A DNA stretch of 64,000 nucleotides, taken from NCBI GenBank assembly GCA_937891905.1, contig CALATT010000051.1, positions 1 to 64,000 of the forward strand, written 5' to 3'. Below are positions 52,592-61,066 of this stretch, piece by piece (the first letter of the stretch is position 1; every line of letters begins with the position of its first letter). The position numbers and the translations under genes are program-made. The notes beneath the pieces are model-generated. The model searched no databases. It was not told where the DNA came from and saw only the letters and a program-made list of their open reading frames with translations. The DNA is from an uncultured Bacteroidales bacterium. Its GTDB lineage: Bacteria; Bacteroidota; Bacteroidia; Bacteroidales; Paludibacteraceae.

Positions 52592-52622
52592 TTGCATATT
52601 TGCAATATTTGTAGTAATTTTG
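52592..52622 (+). promoter_or_regulatory. Promoter of metK
   Basis: TTG (52592-52594), 20 bases, TAATTTTG (52615-52622). The -33 element begins the dyad TTGCATATTTGCAA (52592-52605). Transcription should start near 52629, just before the riboswitch. Confidence 0.8.
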
Positions 52623-52636
52623 CAGCCGATTTTGTA

Positions 52637-52689
52637 TTCGAGGATGGATTTGACTGCTTGCAACCTCGTTAAAAGAATGCTAAAACTTG
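52637..52689 (+). ncRNA. SAM-II riboswitch aptamer
   Basis: P1 is CGAGG (52639-52643) with CCTCG (52664-52668). The loop holds GATTTGAC and CTTGCAA (52647-52663) and the 3' part has TTAAAAGAATGCTAAAAC (52669-52686). This order of conserved blocks (AUUU-AC, UUGCAA, UAAA, GCUAAA) matches the SAM-II (metA) riboswitch consensus. Its place directly before metK, the SAM synthetase gene, supports feedback control by S-adenosylmethionine. The exact pseudoknot pairs were not resolved by eye. Confidence 0.82.
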
Positions 52690-52690
52690 T

Positions 52691-52729
52691 GCCGCAAGAA
52701 CAAACAGTCACTTGTGGCTATTTTTTTTT
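52691..52729 (+). terminator. Intrinsic terminator downstream of the SAM-II aptamer
   Basis: GCCGCAAG (52691-52698) pairs with CTTGTGGC (52711-52718) with one G-T, loop of 12, then a T-rich run (TATTTTTTTTT), ending 14 bases before the metK ATG. CTTG at 52686-52689, at the aptamer's 3' edge, can pair with CAAG at 52695-52698 and would disrupt the terminator stem, giving a possible switch. Confidence 0.75.
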
Positions 52730-52743
52730 AACACTATTTTATT

Positions 52744-53997
52744 ATGCACTATTTATTTACATCTGAATCAGTGTCTGAAGGTCACCCAGACAAAGTGAGC
52801 GACCAAATATCCGATGCTATCTTAGACAATATGCTTGCGCAAGACCCACAAGCGCATGTGGCTTGCGAAACACTCTGCACCACAGGACAAGTGATCGTGG
52901 CAGGAGAAGTGAGTTGCAAAGGATGGGTAGATATTCAGAAAGTGGTTCGCAAAACAATTGCTGAAATTGGTTACACACGCGCCGAATACAAGTTCGAGGC
53001 AGAAAGTTGCGGTATCCTCACCGCACTGCACGCTCAATCACAAGATATCAACATGGGTGTTTGCCGTGAGACTGAAGAGCAACAAGGAGCTGGAGACCAA
53101 GGAATGATGTTCGGTTATGCCACTGACGAAACGGACAACTACATGCCACTCACACTCGACCTCGCGCACACGCTCGTTTTTACCCTTGCGCGCATACGCA
53201 AAGAGGGTGAAGTGATGACATATCTGCGCCCTGACAGCAAATCACAAGTAACCATCGAGTACGACGAGGACAACCAACCCGTCCGCATCGATACAATCGT
53301 CGTTTCTACCCAGCACGATGAAGGAGTGACCGCAGAGCAAATAAAGAAAGATATTATCGAGTACTTACTGCCACGCGTAGCCAAACGCGACTCGCGTTAT
53401 GGTCACCTACTCCATGCTTTCTTGGGTGATAATGATGCCAAACTACTGGTGAACCCTACTGGCAACTTCGTCATCGGTGGTCCGCACGGAGATACCGGTT
53501 TGACAGGACGCAAGATCATCGTGGACACTTATGGTGGTCGTGGCGCACATGGTGGTGGCGCTTTTTCTGGAAAAGACCCTTCAAAAGTAGACCGCTCAGC
53601 TGCCTACGCAGCACGATGGATAGCCAAACACCTCGTAGCGGCGGGAGTAGCACGCGAGGCACTCGTACAAGTAAGTTATGCTATTGGAGTGGCAGAACCC
53701 GTCTCACTCTATGTAAACACCAATGGAACGGCAACTGTGAATATGAGCGACGCAGAGATAGCACAACAAGTAGGACAACTATTCAACCTCACTCCAGCAG
53801 CTATTATCAAGGACCTCAAACTTACACAACCCATCTACGAAGAAACAGCGAAATATGGACATATGGGACGCACCAACGAAGTGGTTACCAAAACCTTTAT
53901 TGACGCAGATGGAAACGAATATCAACAACAAGTAGAATTATTCACATGGGAGAAATTAGATCGAATAGAAGCAGTAAAAACTGCGTTTGGATTGTAA
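52744..53997 (+). CDS. metK: S-adenosylmethionine synthetase
   Basis: Makes SAM from methionine and ATP. 417 residues with [22 protein letters not shown] at the N terminus (catalytic His in GHPDK), [12 protein letters not shown] (the hexapeptide GAGDQG), [21 protein letters not shown] (the P-loop-like region) and [23 protein letters not shown]. Slightly longer than the usual 380-400. Its leader has a SAM-II aptamer and terminator, so expression should fall when SAM is abundant. lspA begins 52 bases before the metK stop in another frame. Confidence 0.97.
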   Translation: MHYLFTSESVSEGHPDKVSDQISDAILDNMLAQDPQAHVACETLCTTGQVIVAGEVSCKGWVDIQKVVRKTIAEIGYTRAEYKFEAESCGILTALHAQSQDINMGVCRETEEQQGAGDQGMMFGYATDETDNYMPLTLDLAHTLVFTLARIRKEGEVMTYLRPDSKSQVTIEYDEDNQPVRIDTIVVSTQHDEGVTAEQIKKDIIEYLLPRVAKRDSRYGHLLHAFLGDNDAKLLVNPTGNFVIGGPHGDTGLTGRKIIVDTYGGRGAHGGGAFSGKDPSKVDRSAAYAARWIAKHLVAAGVAREALVQVSYAIGVAEPVSLYVNTNGTATVNMSDAEIAQQVGQLFNLTPAAIIKDLKLTQPIYEETAKYGHMGRTNEVVTKTFIDADGNEYQQQVELFTWEKLDRIEAVKTAFGL

Positions 53998-54521
53998 TCG
54001 GCATCGTACTATCGGCGCTTATCATTGACCAAACACTAAAGTTGTATGTAGCCACGCACTTCGCGTTAGGCGAAAGCAAAGAAATCACTTCGTGGTTTTG
54101 GTTTTGCTATGTAGAAAATAACGGCATGGCATTCGGCATCGAGTGGTTTTCTAAATTAGCACTCACCCTCTTCCGCATCGTGGCTGTGGGTTTATTGGGA
54201 TGGTACACTCACCTACTCATTCATAAGCATCACGCACGCAAAGGGTATATTGCTACCATCGCACTCATCATCGCGGGCGCATTAGGAAACATCATCGACT
54301 GCGTCTTCTACGGAAAACTTTTCGGCTACGCCAACTGGATGTACGGAAGAGGAGTAGATATGTTCTACTTCCCCCTAATTCATAATAGCGCAGGAGAAGT
54401 AATTTTCTTCCGACCCGTCTTTAACTTCGCAGATACATGCATCACATGCGCTGTATTCATCATCATCCTTTTTTATGCCAAGGATATGAATAGCAGTTTA
54501 GATTCCAAAAAAGAAGCGTGA
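53946..54521 (+). CDS. lspA: Lipoprotein signal peptidase (signal peptidase II)
   Basis: Aspartyl protease that cuts lipoprotein signal peptides before the lipidated Cys. 191 residues, four spans; conserved IIDQTLK near the first span, VENNGMAFG, the catalytic Asp residues in [13 protein letters not shown] (about 112-124) and FNFADTCIT (about 158-166). The only Met start that keeps the first span intact overlaps metK by 52 bases. The next lipoprotein gene overlaps its end by four bases. Confidence 0.93.
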   Translation: MGEIRSNRSSKNCVWIVIGIVLSALIIDQTLKLYVATHFALGESKEITSWFWFCYVENNGMAFGIEWFSKLALTLFRIVAVGLLGWYTHLLIHKHHARKGYIATIALIIAGALGNIIDCVFYGKLFGYANWMYGRGVDMFYFPLIHNSAGEVIFFRPVFNFADTCITCAVFIIILFYAKDMNSSLDSKKEA

Positions 54522-55045
54522 TAAGAAATAAATACATAATACTGCTTCTTGGATTGGTACTACTAATCGGTTGCCGACCTAAAGGGATTATCAGTTCAAG
54601 AGAAATGCGTGACATACTCATCGACCTCCATAAAACAGATGGACTGCTACAAGTATGCGGATATCAACACGGGTATGATGAAACGAGAAACATCTACTAC
54701 GCGATGGTATTGGAAAAACATGGCATTACGCAAGCACAGTTTGATTCATCCTTGGTTTGGTACACCGCCAACCCACAACTATTCGATAAGATTTACCCAA
54801 AAGTATTGGCGGCTATTGAAGAAGAGAAGGACCAATATTACGCACTACACAAAGCAGAGTTTGGGCCACAAGAATTTAACACCAATGCTGAACAACAATC
54901 ATCACAACCCGAACTGCCCGCACTCACAGCCGAAGAAGCAGCATATCAAGTAGATAGCATCCTATGGGTCATAGGCCATGGCTATCCGTCTATCTGGAAT
55001 CCTTATCCGGTTAAAGATCCCGAACCGCCATTCATCCGATTATAA
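54518..55045 (+). CDS. DUF4296 family lipoprotein
   Basis: A 175-residue lipoprotein (LLIGC, Cys at about 19). The fold signature IISSREMRDILIDLHKTDGLLQ...YYAMVLEKHGITQAQFDSSLVWYTANPQLFDKIY matches DUF4296, a Bacteroidota family usually encoded directly after lspA, as here (ATGA overlap). The tail is acidic and Gln/Glu-rich. Function unknown. Confidence 0.9.
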   Translation: MIRNKYIILLLGLVLLIGCRPKGIISSREMRDILIDLHKTDGLLQVCGYQHGYDETRNIYYAMVLEKHGITQAQFDSSLVWYTANPQLFDKIYPKVLAAIEEEKDQYYALHKAEFGPQEFNTNAEQQSSQPELPALTAEEAAYQVDSILWVIGHGYPSIWNPYPVKDPEPPFIRL

Positions 55046-55050
55046 TACAC

Positions 55051-55080
55051 AACGAAGCCCTTTCACGGGCTTCGTTATTT
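55051..55080 (+). terminator. Terminator after metK-lspA-DUF4296
   Basis: Ten-bp perfect stem AACGAAGCCC/GGGCTTCGTT, six-base loop, then ATTTTAA. It touches the convergent holA stop codon, so it separates the two operons. Confidence 0.82.
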
Positions 55081-56144
55081 TAATGCATTATTTTATAAAT
55101 CAGTTCTTTCCACAAGTCCGCATCTTTGGCAGAAGGATTATTTATACCCTTCAATCGCGCATCCACCTCGCGCAGATAACCTATAATATAGAATACCTTA
55201 CCCGCAGGATAATTACGCGCTGCCTCCGTGTAGTCCTTCACAAAGAATGGATTGATGCCCAACTCACGCGATACAGCTTCCTTGCTCTTATCGGGCATAT
55301 AATGGTACATCAGCAGATTTGAAAAAAATGTGAAGAGCGGACTCAATTCGCGTATCATAGGATGGTCCTTACTGCTCGCGAAATAGTTTGTTATCTGCAC
55401 CGCTTTGGCTATATTCTTCTTAACAAGCGCATTCTGCAATTCAATGATATTAAAATCCTTAGAAATACCTATATTACGCTCCACTAATTCAGCATTGATA
55501 ACACGCACTCCTTCAGGACAACCATCTATCAGTTTGCGCAATGCACCTACAATAGCAGAGAGGTCTGTACCTATATGATCCGCCAGCAAAGGAGCCACGC
55601 GTGGGTCTATGGTCAATGCACTCGCTGCTTGTCCTTCTTGCTTGCGGCGACTCTCCGCCTTAGCATTAAAATCATTGATATACGCACTTATCCACCGTTC
55701 CACTTCGTAATCACGCAGTTTATCGCTCTGTAACCACACCACTTGCGGATGGTCCGTCAGTTTTTTCCACACTCCTTGACGCTTATCGGGTTTGCCATTA
55801 TAGCAAATAAGCAAAAGTGTTTGGTCCATCAAGTTATCCAAATAAGCAACCAATGCTTCCCATTTCTTCACCACTTGTGCCTCGCGCACAATAATCACCT
55901 TACGGCCACCCATCATGGAATAACCACGCGCGGCACCTATCACCGTCGATATATCTGCGCCTGGTAAGTCACGACCATAGAGCACTTGCTGGTCAAACTC
56001 ACGAGCCATCTCATCCAATACATTGGTAGAGATGAATTGGTAGAGTTGGTCAATATAATAAGCCTCCTCGCCACACGCAATATAAATAGGTGCATACTGC
56101 CCCGCTTGAAGCGTACGCATTATCTCATCAAACTTCTTAATCAT
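55080..56144 (-). CDS. holA: DNA polymerase III subunit delta
   Basis: Clamp-loader subunit that opens the beta clamp. 354 residues with APIYIACGEEAYYIDQLYQFI at the N terminus, GGRKVIIVREAQ, the hinge ASALTIDPRVAPLLADHIGTDL and the C-terminal helical domain (NPFFVKDYTEAARNYPAGKVFYIIGYLREVDARLKG). Last gene of the minus-strand glycan cluster, overlapping the upstream membrane-protein gene by eight bases; an essential gene at the end of this operon is probably incidental. Confidence 0.93.
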   Translation of the reverse strand: MIKKFDEIMRTLQAGQYAPIYIACGEEAYYIDQLYQFISTNVLDEMAREFDQQVLYGRDLPGADISTVIGAARGYSMMGGRKVIIVREAQVVKKWEALVAYLDNLMDQTLLLICYNGKPDKRQGVWKKLTDHPQVVWLQSDKLRDYEVERWISAYINDFNAKAESRRKQEGQAASALTIDPRVAPLLADHIGTDLSAIVGALRKLIDGCPEGVRVINAELVERNIGISKDFNIIELQNALVKKNIAKAVQITNYFASSKDHPMIRELSPLFTFFSNLLMYHYMPDKSKEAVSRELGINPFFVKDYTEAARNYPAGKVFYIIGYLREVDARLKGINNPSAKDADLWKELIYKIMH

Positions 56145-57732
56145 TGCTTGGAATGTAAATCATATATTTATACTCACTTCGGTCTATCTCTCTATACCCC
56201 TCAGCACGCAGCATATCCTCCAACGCACTCTGCGTATCCTTATAGGTGGGTTTGGTCTTAAAATGCGGAGCAAAAGTGCAGAATATAATAGGCCGCTCTC
56301 GGCGCACATAATCCTGGTACTTCGCCGTATATACCTTATCAAAGATATTCGACCAAAATTCATTGTACACCGCCGCTTGGCAACCCGTCACCTCGCGCAC
56401 CATATGCATGCGTTGTCCAACGGCTACTATGGTTGCATTACTATCAGCATACTGCTCATAATCAGCCTTCACTTGCTCCAACCACTCTGCTTCTTGGGCT
56501 GTGACCTTAATATGCTCGTATGGCGGCACAGAAGCCCAAGTATCCACCTGACTCAAATCACACTTACCCACACTATTCGTACTAAAACGATTCATAACAG
56601 CAAAAGCAAAAACAAACAAAAGAGGTAACAAATACGCATATATCTCTTTTTTATGCTCTACCGCTGCGATAGGTAATAAGCACAACACAGCAGGGAATAA
56701 TTTCATCCAAGCCGTATCCGTACCTAACGGAGCCACTACCATGAGCAGCGCACCCCAACCTAATTCTTTCTTCTTAGACATAACAGCCAACACCAAGCAT
56801 AGCGCAGAAATCATGTATGTCAAATCCATATTATACCACTGGGTTCTCTTAAGTGCAAAAGCAATATAGTGTGCCAACAAAAATCCAACTATCAATCCCA
56901 CACCATACATTGCCGCATTACACCATGGTGCTTGTGACCACCGTTTATTCAACTCACGCCCCATAAACACTACTCCTACCCATATTGCTGCCATTCCAAA
57001 GAGCAATGCACCCTTCGTCCATAACTGCTCTATCATCTTGCTTATCTGATGGCTACCCATCGCCGCATCCATATAGGCAGGTTTCATCACCACCCACGCA
57101 ACACCATATAGCGCACCCGCACCGATAAGCACAGCACATAGATACCAGACAATATGACCAAGACGCTTCTTCCACGATTGATCATTAGCCACACACAACG
57201 CGCCAAGTATAATAGGCAACACCAAAATATTCGGGAAACGAACAACTATAGCCATACCCGTCACCACGCCCAATGCTATCAACCATACTCGCTTTTTTGT
57301 CCGTTGAAATCGAATTAAGATGCACCATAAAGCAGACAAACAAAGTACCGTCAGCGTACCTGGACTGAACTCTTGATAGGCTCCATAATTGATTAGCATC
57401 AAGGCAATGAAAAGCCATGACAGATTCGCCTTTCTCTGTTCGCGGTTGAGCAGTATGCAATAAGGCAGTATAATCGCTGCTATGACGCACAACCAAGCTA
57501 CAAGGCGTAAAGGCATCAAGTGTTCACCCAATAACTCCACCAATACATGCCCAATAACTATCGTGCCACTTGCCATCCATCCACCCTCTGCATGCGCATA
57601 CTTATGCATCCAATAGAGCGGGTCCATTTCATTACCCAAACCCTCAAATACATAACGCAGCGAGCATACGAGCGCGAATAAAATCAAAAGCCACCACCCG
57701 CAACGGACGAAATATGTTTTATTTTTATCCAT
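56137..57732 (-). CDS. Polytopic membrane protein, GT-C-like (putative sugar transferase)
   Basis: From the Met at 57732, 531 residues (a Met at 57747 lies within the rffA-like gene end). About ten to twelve hydrophobic spans, with an early external loop GNEMDPLYWMHKYAHAEGG holding an acidic residue, as in GT-C transferases that use polyprenyl-phosphate sugars. A soluble C-terminal domain (about 400-531) follows. No named family was recognised, so the assignment rests on topology and neighbours (GT2, flippase-like pair, aminotransferase). It overlaps the upstream aminotransferase by eight bases. An alternative is an O-unit ligase or a membrane protein of unknown role. Confidence 0.55.
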   Translation of the reverse strand: MDKNKTYFVRCGWWLLILFALVCSLRYVFEGLGNEMDPLYWMHKYAHAEGGWMASGTIVIGHVLVELLGEHLMPLRLVAWLCVIAAIILPYCILLNREQRKANLSWLFIALMLINYGAYQEFSPGTLTVLCLSALWCILIRFQRTKKRVWLIALGVVTGMAIVVRFPNILVLPIILGALCVANDQSWKKRLGHIVWYLCAVLIGAGALYGVAWVVMKPAYMDAAMGSHQISKMIEQLWTKGALLFGMAAIWVGVVFMGRELNKRWSQAPWCNAAMYGVGLIVGFLLAHYIAFALKRTQWYNMDLTYMISALCLVLAVMSKKKELGWGALLMVVAPLGTDTAWMKLFPAVLCLLPIAAVEHKKEIYAYLLPLLFVFAFAVMNRFSTNSVGKCDLSQVDTWASVPPYEHIKVTAQEAEWLEQVKADYEQYADSNATIVAVGQRMHMVREVTGCQAAVYNEFWSNIFDKVYTAKYQDYVRRERPIIFCTFAPHFKTKPTYKDTQSALEDMLRAEGYREIDRSEYKYMIYIPSND

Positions 57733-58861
57733 TATTATAATGCGCATTGATATAATCGCAAATCATATCCACCTCTTCTATCGTGAGGTCATAATACAAA
57801 GGCAATCGCACCAAGCAGTCTGCATAACGGTCACATTGCAGCAATGCCCGACCATCATGCTTATCTTGATAATAATCCGAACTATGCAAACTCAAGTAAT
57901 GGAACACTGCCAAGATACCATTCGCTTTCATCGTCGCTATCAATGCCGTACGACTTGCCAAATCAGGCAACACCAAATAGAACATATGCGCATTAAGCGA
58001 AGCGTATTCAGGAATATGTGGCAAAGTAAAAAAGCCTTTGCTTGCTAAGGGTTCCAAGCGCTCTTTATAGCGATTCCACAACAACTTACGCTTTTCTTGT
58101 ATCTCATCAACACTCTCTAACTGTGCCCAAAGGAATGCTGCATTCACCTCACTCGGCAAAAACGAACTGCCCATATCCACCCATCCATACTTATTCACTT
58201 CACCACGGAAAAACTCTGCTCGGTTGGTACCCTTCTCCCAAATAATCTCCGCACGATGGATAAACTTCTCGTCATTAATAACCAGCAAACCACCTTCGCC
58301 GCCAGCCGTTATATTCTTCGTCTCATGGAAGGAGAACGCAGCAAGGTGACCAATACCACCGAGCGGTTGCCCCTTATAATACGAGTCAATAGCCTGCGCC
58401 GCATCCTCTACCACTATAAGGTTATGCTTTTTCGCTACCTCCATAATAGCATCCATATCGCATGCCACACCAGCATAATGCACAGGTACAATCACACGCG
58501 TACGAGGAGTAATAAGCGACTCCAAACTATCCGCATCTAAGTTCGGGTTACAACCCATCGAGTCTGCAAAAACAATCTTCGCGCCCTCGCGCAAGAAAGC
58601 CAATGCCGTAGAAACAAAGGTATAACTTGGTACAATAACCTCGTCGCCTGGCTGCAATCCACAAAGCATGGCGCACATCTCTAAAGCGTCCGTACCGCTC
58701 GTGGTGAGTAGCGTCTTCTTAAATCCATAACGGGATTCAAACCACTGCTGGCAACGCTTAGTGAACTTACCATTACCTGACAACTTACCCTCATGAACCG
58801 CCTCGTACATGTAGTGCGTCTCTTTGCCTGTCAAATGAGGTTTATTAAATGGAATCTGCAT
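57725..58861 (-). CDS. rffA: dTDP-4-amino-4,6-dideoxygalactose transaminase-like sugar aminotransferase (DegT/DnrJ/EryC1)
   Basis: A 378-residue PLP enzyme: N-terminal IPFNKPHLTGKETHY; the PLP-contacting TTSGTDALEM; VEDAAQAID with Asp153; the Schiff-base Lys182 in FSFHETKNITAGGEGG; then EKGTNRAEFFRGEVNKYGW and GSSFLPSEVNAAFLWAQLE. These blocks are those of RffA/WecE, which makes dTDP-Fuc4N-type sugars from dTDP-4-keto-6-deoxyglucose. The substrate may be a relative of that sugar. rfbA at 37.7 kb could supply the precursor. The EamA pair lies 15 bases upstream. Confidence 0.88.
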   Translation of the reverse strand: MQIPFNKPHLTGKETHYMYEAVHEGKLSGNGKFTKRCQQWFESRYGFKKTLLTTSGTDALEMCAMLCGLQPGDEVIVPSYTFVSTALAFLREGAKIVFADSMGCNPNLDADSLESLITPRTRVIVPVHYAGVACDMDAIMEVAKKHNLIVVEDAAQAIDSYYKGQPLGGIGHLAAFSFHETKNITAGGEGGLLVINDEKFIHRAEIIWEKGTNRAEFFRGEVNKYGWVDMGSSFLPSEVNAAFLWAQLESVDEIQEKRKLLWNRYKERLEPLASKGFFTLPHIPEYASLNAHMFYLVLPDLASRTALIATMKANGILAVFHYLSLHSSDYYQDKHDGRALLQCDRYADCLVRLPLYYDLTIEEVDMICDYINAHYNNG

Positions 58862-58876
58862 AGTGATTGATTGTAT

Positions 58877-59242
58877 TTATAAGAGCGATACATCCCACCA
58901 TCCTCCCGGATGGCAAAAGAACAGCACCGCGCCTATCATAATGATAATTATTGCTATTATTTTTCGTTTCGTTATCTTCTCGCCAAAACACATCCATGCC
59001 GCGATAGGTATCAGCAAGTAATTAATACACTCGATAATACTTACCTCTTGAGCCAACACCCCCATATAAATAGCCAATAGATTGATTACCAAACTGACCA
59101 CCATCAGTCCATAACCACCTATCACCCATATATTCACATACTCACGCCACCAAGAAGCATGGCGCTTCTTAGCACTCTTCTTGAGCATCATTTGACTCAC
59201 CACGCCCAAAACGGCACTTACTATAACCAGTATATATCCCAT
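58877..59242 (-). CDS. EamA/SMR-type half-size transporter
   Basis: A 121-residue protein with four membrane spans (about 1-20, 36-58, 65-88 and 93-110) in the DMT/EamA style, including KSAKKRH and the conserved CFGEKITKRKIIAIIIIMIGAVL ending. It lies one base after a second protein of the same type, so they probably form a heterodimer like ArnE/ArnF, which flip an aminosugar linked to undecaprenyl phosphate. Function by analogy only. Confidence 0.75.
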   Translation of the reverse strand: MGYILVIVSAVLGVVSQMMLKKSAKKRHASWWREYVNIWVIGGYGLMVVSLVINLLAIYMGVLAQEVSIIECINYLLIPIAAWMCFGEKITKRKIIAIIIIMIGAVLFFCHPGGWWDVSLL

Positions 59243-59243
59243 C

Positions 59244-59585
59244 TTATTCGTTCGATTTAGCGTACAATGCGATACCTCCCATAATAATCCCGGTAGCCAG
59301 TAGTTTCATCGGCGTAATGGGTTCGTCATAGCAGATAGCCAACAAGACCATAATGAAAAACAAACTCAAGCCCTTGAACATATACGCCACACCCAACTCT
59401 ATACGCTTGAGTATCTGCTGCCACGCAATAGCATAAACACCCAATGTGGCCACCAAGAGCACAAAACCCACACACCACTCCATGGTGAGTGGTTGCTGCA
59501 AACCCGTGTACTTCATAATCACCGATATACCTGCATAGAAGAGGTACACGAGCACTAAGGATATATATTGCACTGTCTTATTCAT
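59244..59585 (-). CDS. EamA/SMR-type half-size transporter
   Basis: Taken from the Met at 59585 (a longer frame to 59699 lies inside the acyltransferase gene and starts with a Cys/Gly-rich stretch of no family type), 113 residues with four spans. It carries ILKRIELGVAYMFKGLSLFFIM and YDEPITPMKLLATGIIMGGIALY, the latter like the C-terminal span of the DMT family. It overlaps the acyltransferase stop by four bases. Probably the partner of the preceding small transporter. Confidence 0.78.
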   Translation of the reverse strand: MNKTVQYISLVLVYLFYAGISVIMKYTGLQQPLTMEWCVGFVLLVATLGVYAIAWQQILKRIELGVAYMFKGLSLFFIMVLLAICYDEPITPMKLLATGIIMGGIALYAKSNE

Positions 59586-60124
59586 CGCATTTCTTTGATC
59601 ACTCTCGCAGGATTGCCTGCCACCACTGCATAATCGGGCACATCGTGTGTCACAATCGCACCCGCAGCCACTACCGCCTCTTTGCCGATACGAGTACAAC
59701 TGGGTAAGATAGTCACATTACTGCCTATATAGGCCTTTTGCTCTATCACCAAGGTGGTCTGTTCGGTAGGATTAACTCCCGTGCGGCGCAACTCGCTTAT
59801 ATCATGCTTATGCGTAATAATATGCGTGCCTTGCAAAATCCACACTTCGTCCTCAATAGTCAGATGCCCTGTATAATCAAGCAGCACATCGTGACTGATA
59901 AAGACATTCTTACCTATCGAGATACTACCCGTCACTTGCCTATGCTCCCTATCGATATGCACATTATGCCCCACATGTAATCCCTTACCTGCCTTGAAAA
60001 GGCGGCGGTACTTACTATCACGCCACTGCAATCCAATAGGCAAGTCAAACCAATTACTCATTACCAAGCGCTGACCCACCATGCGGTGTAATTGCTCTAA
60101 ATTATAACGAACTTGTGCATTCAT
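59582..60124 (-). CDS. Hexapeptide-repeat (LbH) acyltransferase
   Basis: A 180-residue left-handed beta-helix protein: repeated hexads such as HVGHNVHID, SIGKNVFIS, HLTIEDEVWI, AYIGSNVTILPS and RIGKEAVVAAGAIV, then DVPDYAVVAGNPARVIK at the end. Acetyl-CoA or acyl-CoA dependent; candidates are acetylation of the amino group made by the RffA-type enzyme or O-acetylation of the glycan. The catalytic His is likely in THIITHKHD (about 100-108). Two bases after the GT2 gene. Confidence 0.85.
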   Translation of the reverse strand: MNAQVRYNLEQLHRMVGQRLVMSNWFDLPIGLQWRDSKYRRLFKAGKGLHVGHNVHIDREHRQVTGSISIGKNVFISHDVLLDYTGHLTIEDEVWILQGTHIITHKHDISELRRTGVNPTEQTTLVIEQKAYIGSNVTILPSCTRIGKEAVVAAGAIVTHDVPDYAVVAGNPARVIKEMR

Positions 60125-60126
60125 AT

Positions 60127-61056
60127 TTATACGATTTCATCGATCATAAACTTAGGACGCTGTTTGGTTTCCAAGAAAATACGACCTATATACTCACCCA
60201 ATACACCCAAGAAAGCAAAATTAAGACCGAATAAGAAGAGCATGAGAACCATCATACTCGTCCATCCTGCCACCACATTACCCACCAACTTATATATAAT
60301 CAGCGCCAATGCAGCCATCATACTTCCCACACATAGTAATGCACCCAGATAGGTTACAATACGGATAGGGAACATAGAGAAAGAGAAAATACGAGCGAAA
60401 GTGAGGGCTAACATCTTACTCAGATTATATCCACTCTTACCTGCAAAACGCGCATCACGCTTGAGCGGTACTGCTACATAACGGCTACCGATATAATAGA
60501 GCAAACTAACCGTCGTAGCTGTTTTCTCTGGGAAATTACGCAGTTCCTCCACTACACTCTTTTTCATCACACGGAAGATACCCAAACGCGGCATGGTATG
60601 TATCTCCGTAATGGAATTACTTACTCTCTGGAAAAGACGAGAAACAGCCAACTTAAATCGGCTATCCTTACGCTCCTCCCATTGGGCTATCGCCATTGTG
60701 GCCTTTTCATCTGCCAACAACGCGTCTATCAACACAGGTATATCCTCAGGCCTATCTTGCAAATCTGAATCCATCAGTACAATCAGTTCTTTGCTCGTTA
60801 ACGACAAACCCGCAGCGATAGCACTCTGCTGACCGAAATTGCGACTCAAACGCACCGCCTTGATAGATGCGTTCGCTTGACGAACAGCCAACATCTGCAA
60901 CCATGAGTCATCACGACTACCATCGTCCACCAAGATAATCTCGTAATCAGCCGTGATAGACTCTAATACAGGACTGAGACGCTTAATCAACTCGTGAATA
61001 ACTTCACTGTCATTATAAATCGGCACTACCACCGAGATAGATTGTTTGTATATCAT
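60127..61056 (-). CDS. Family 2 glycosyltransferase, polyprenyl-phosphate type (DPM1/ArnC/GtrB-like)
   Basis: A 309-residue membrane-associated GT2. N-terminal ISVVVPIYNDSEVI, VDDGSRDDSW, then VRLSRNFGQQSAIAAGLS and LMDSDLQDRPEDIP (DxD-type metal site at about 95-108). Two C-terminal spans (about 230-255 and 265-285) are typical of enzymes that load a sugar onto a polyprenyl phosphate, like ArnC or GtrB. The likely acceptor is undecaprenyl phosphate; the donor sugar is unknown but probably the amino sugar of this cluster. Ten bases downstream of the double ATP-grasp gene. Confidence 0.9.
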   Translation of the reverse strand: MIYKQSISVVVPIYNDSEVIHELIKRLSPVLESITADYEIILVDDGSRDDSWLQMLAVRQANASIKAVRLSRNFGQQSAIAAGLSLTSKELIVLMDSDLQDRPEDIPVLIDALLADEKATMAIAQWEERKDSRFKLAVSRLFQRVSNSITEIHTMPRLGIFRVMKKSVVEELRNFPEKTATTVSLLYYIGSRYVAVPLKRDARFAGKSGYNLSKMLALTFARIFSFSMFPIRIVTYLGALLCVGSMMAALALIIYKLVGNVVAGWTSMMVLMLFLFGLNFAFLGVLGEYIGRIFLETKQRPKFMIDEIV

Positions 61057-61066
61057 ATTTTTTCTA

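Noticed and set aside
52487..52711. 74-codon minus-strand frame in the metK leader
   Set aside because: It runs across the riboswitch, terminator and promoter and has no family match.
59586..59699. Cys/Gly-rich N-terminal extension of the second EamA-type gene
   Set aside because: It overlaps the acyltransferase coding region and has no family match; the Met at 59585 starts the first membrane span.
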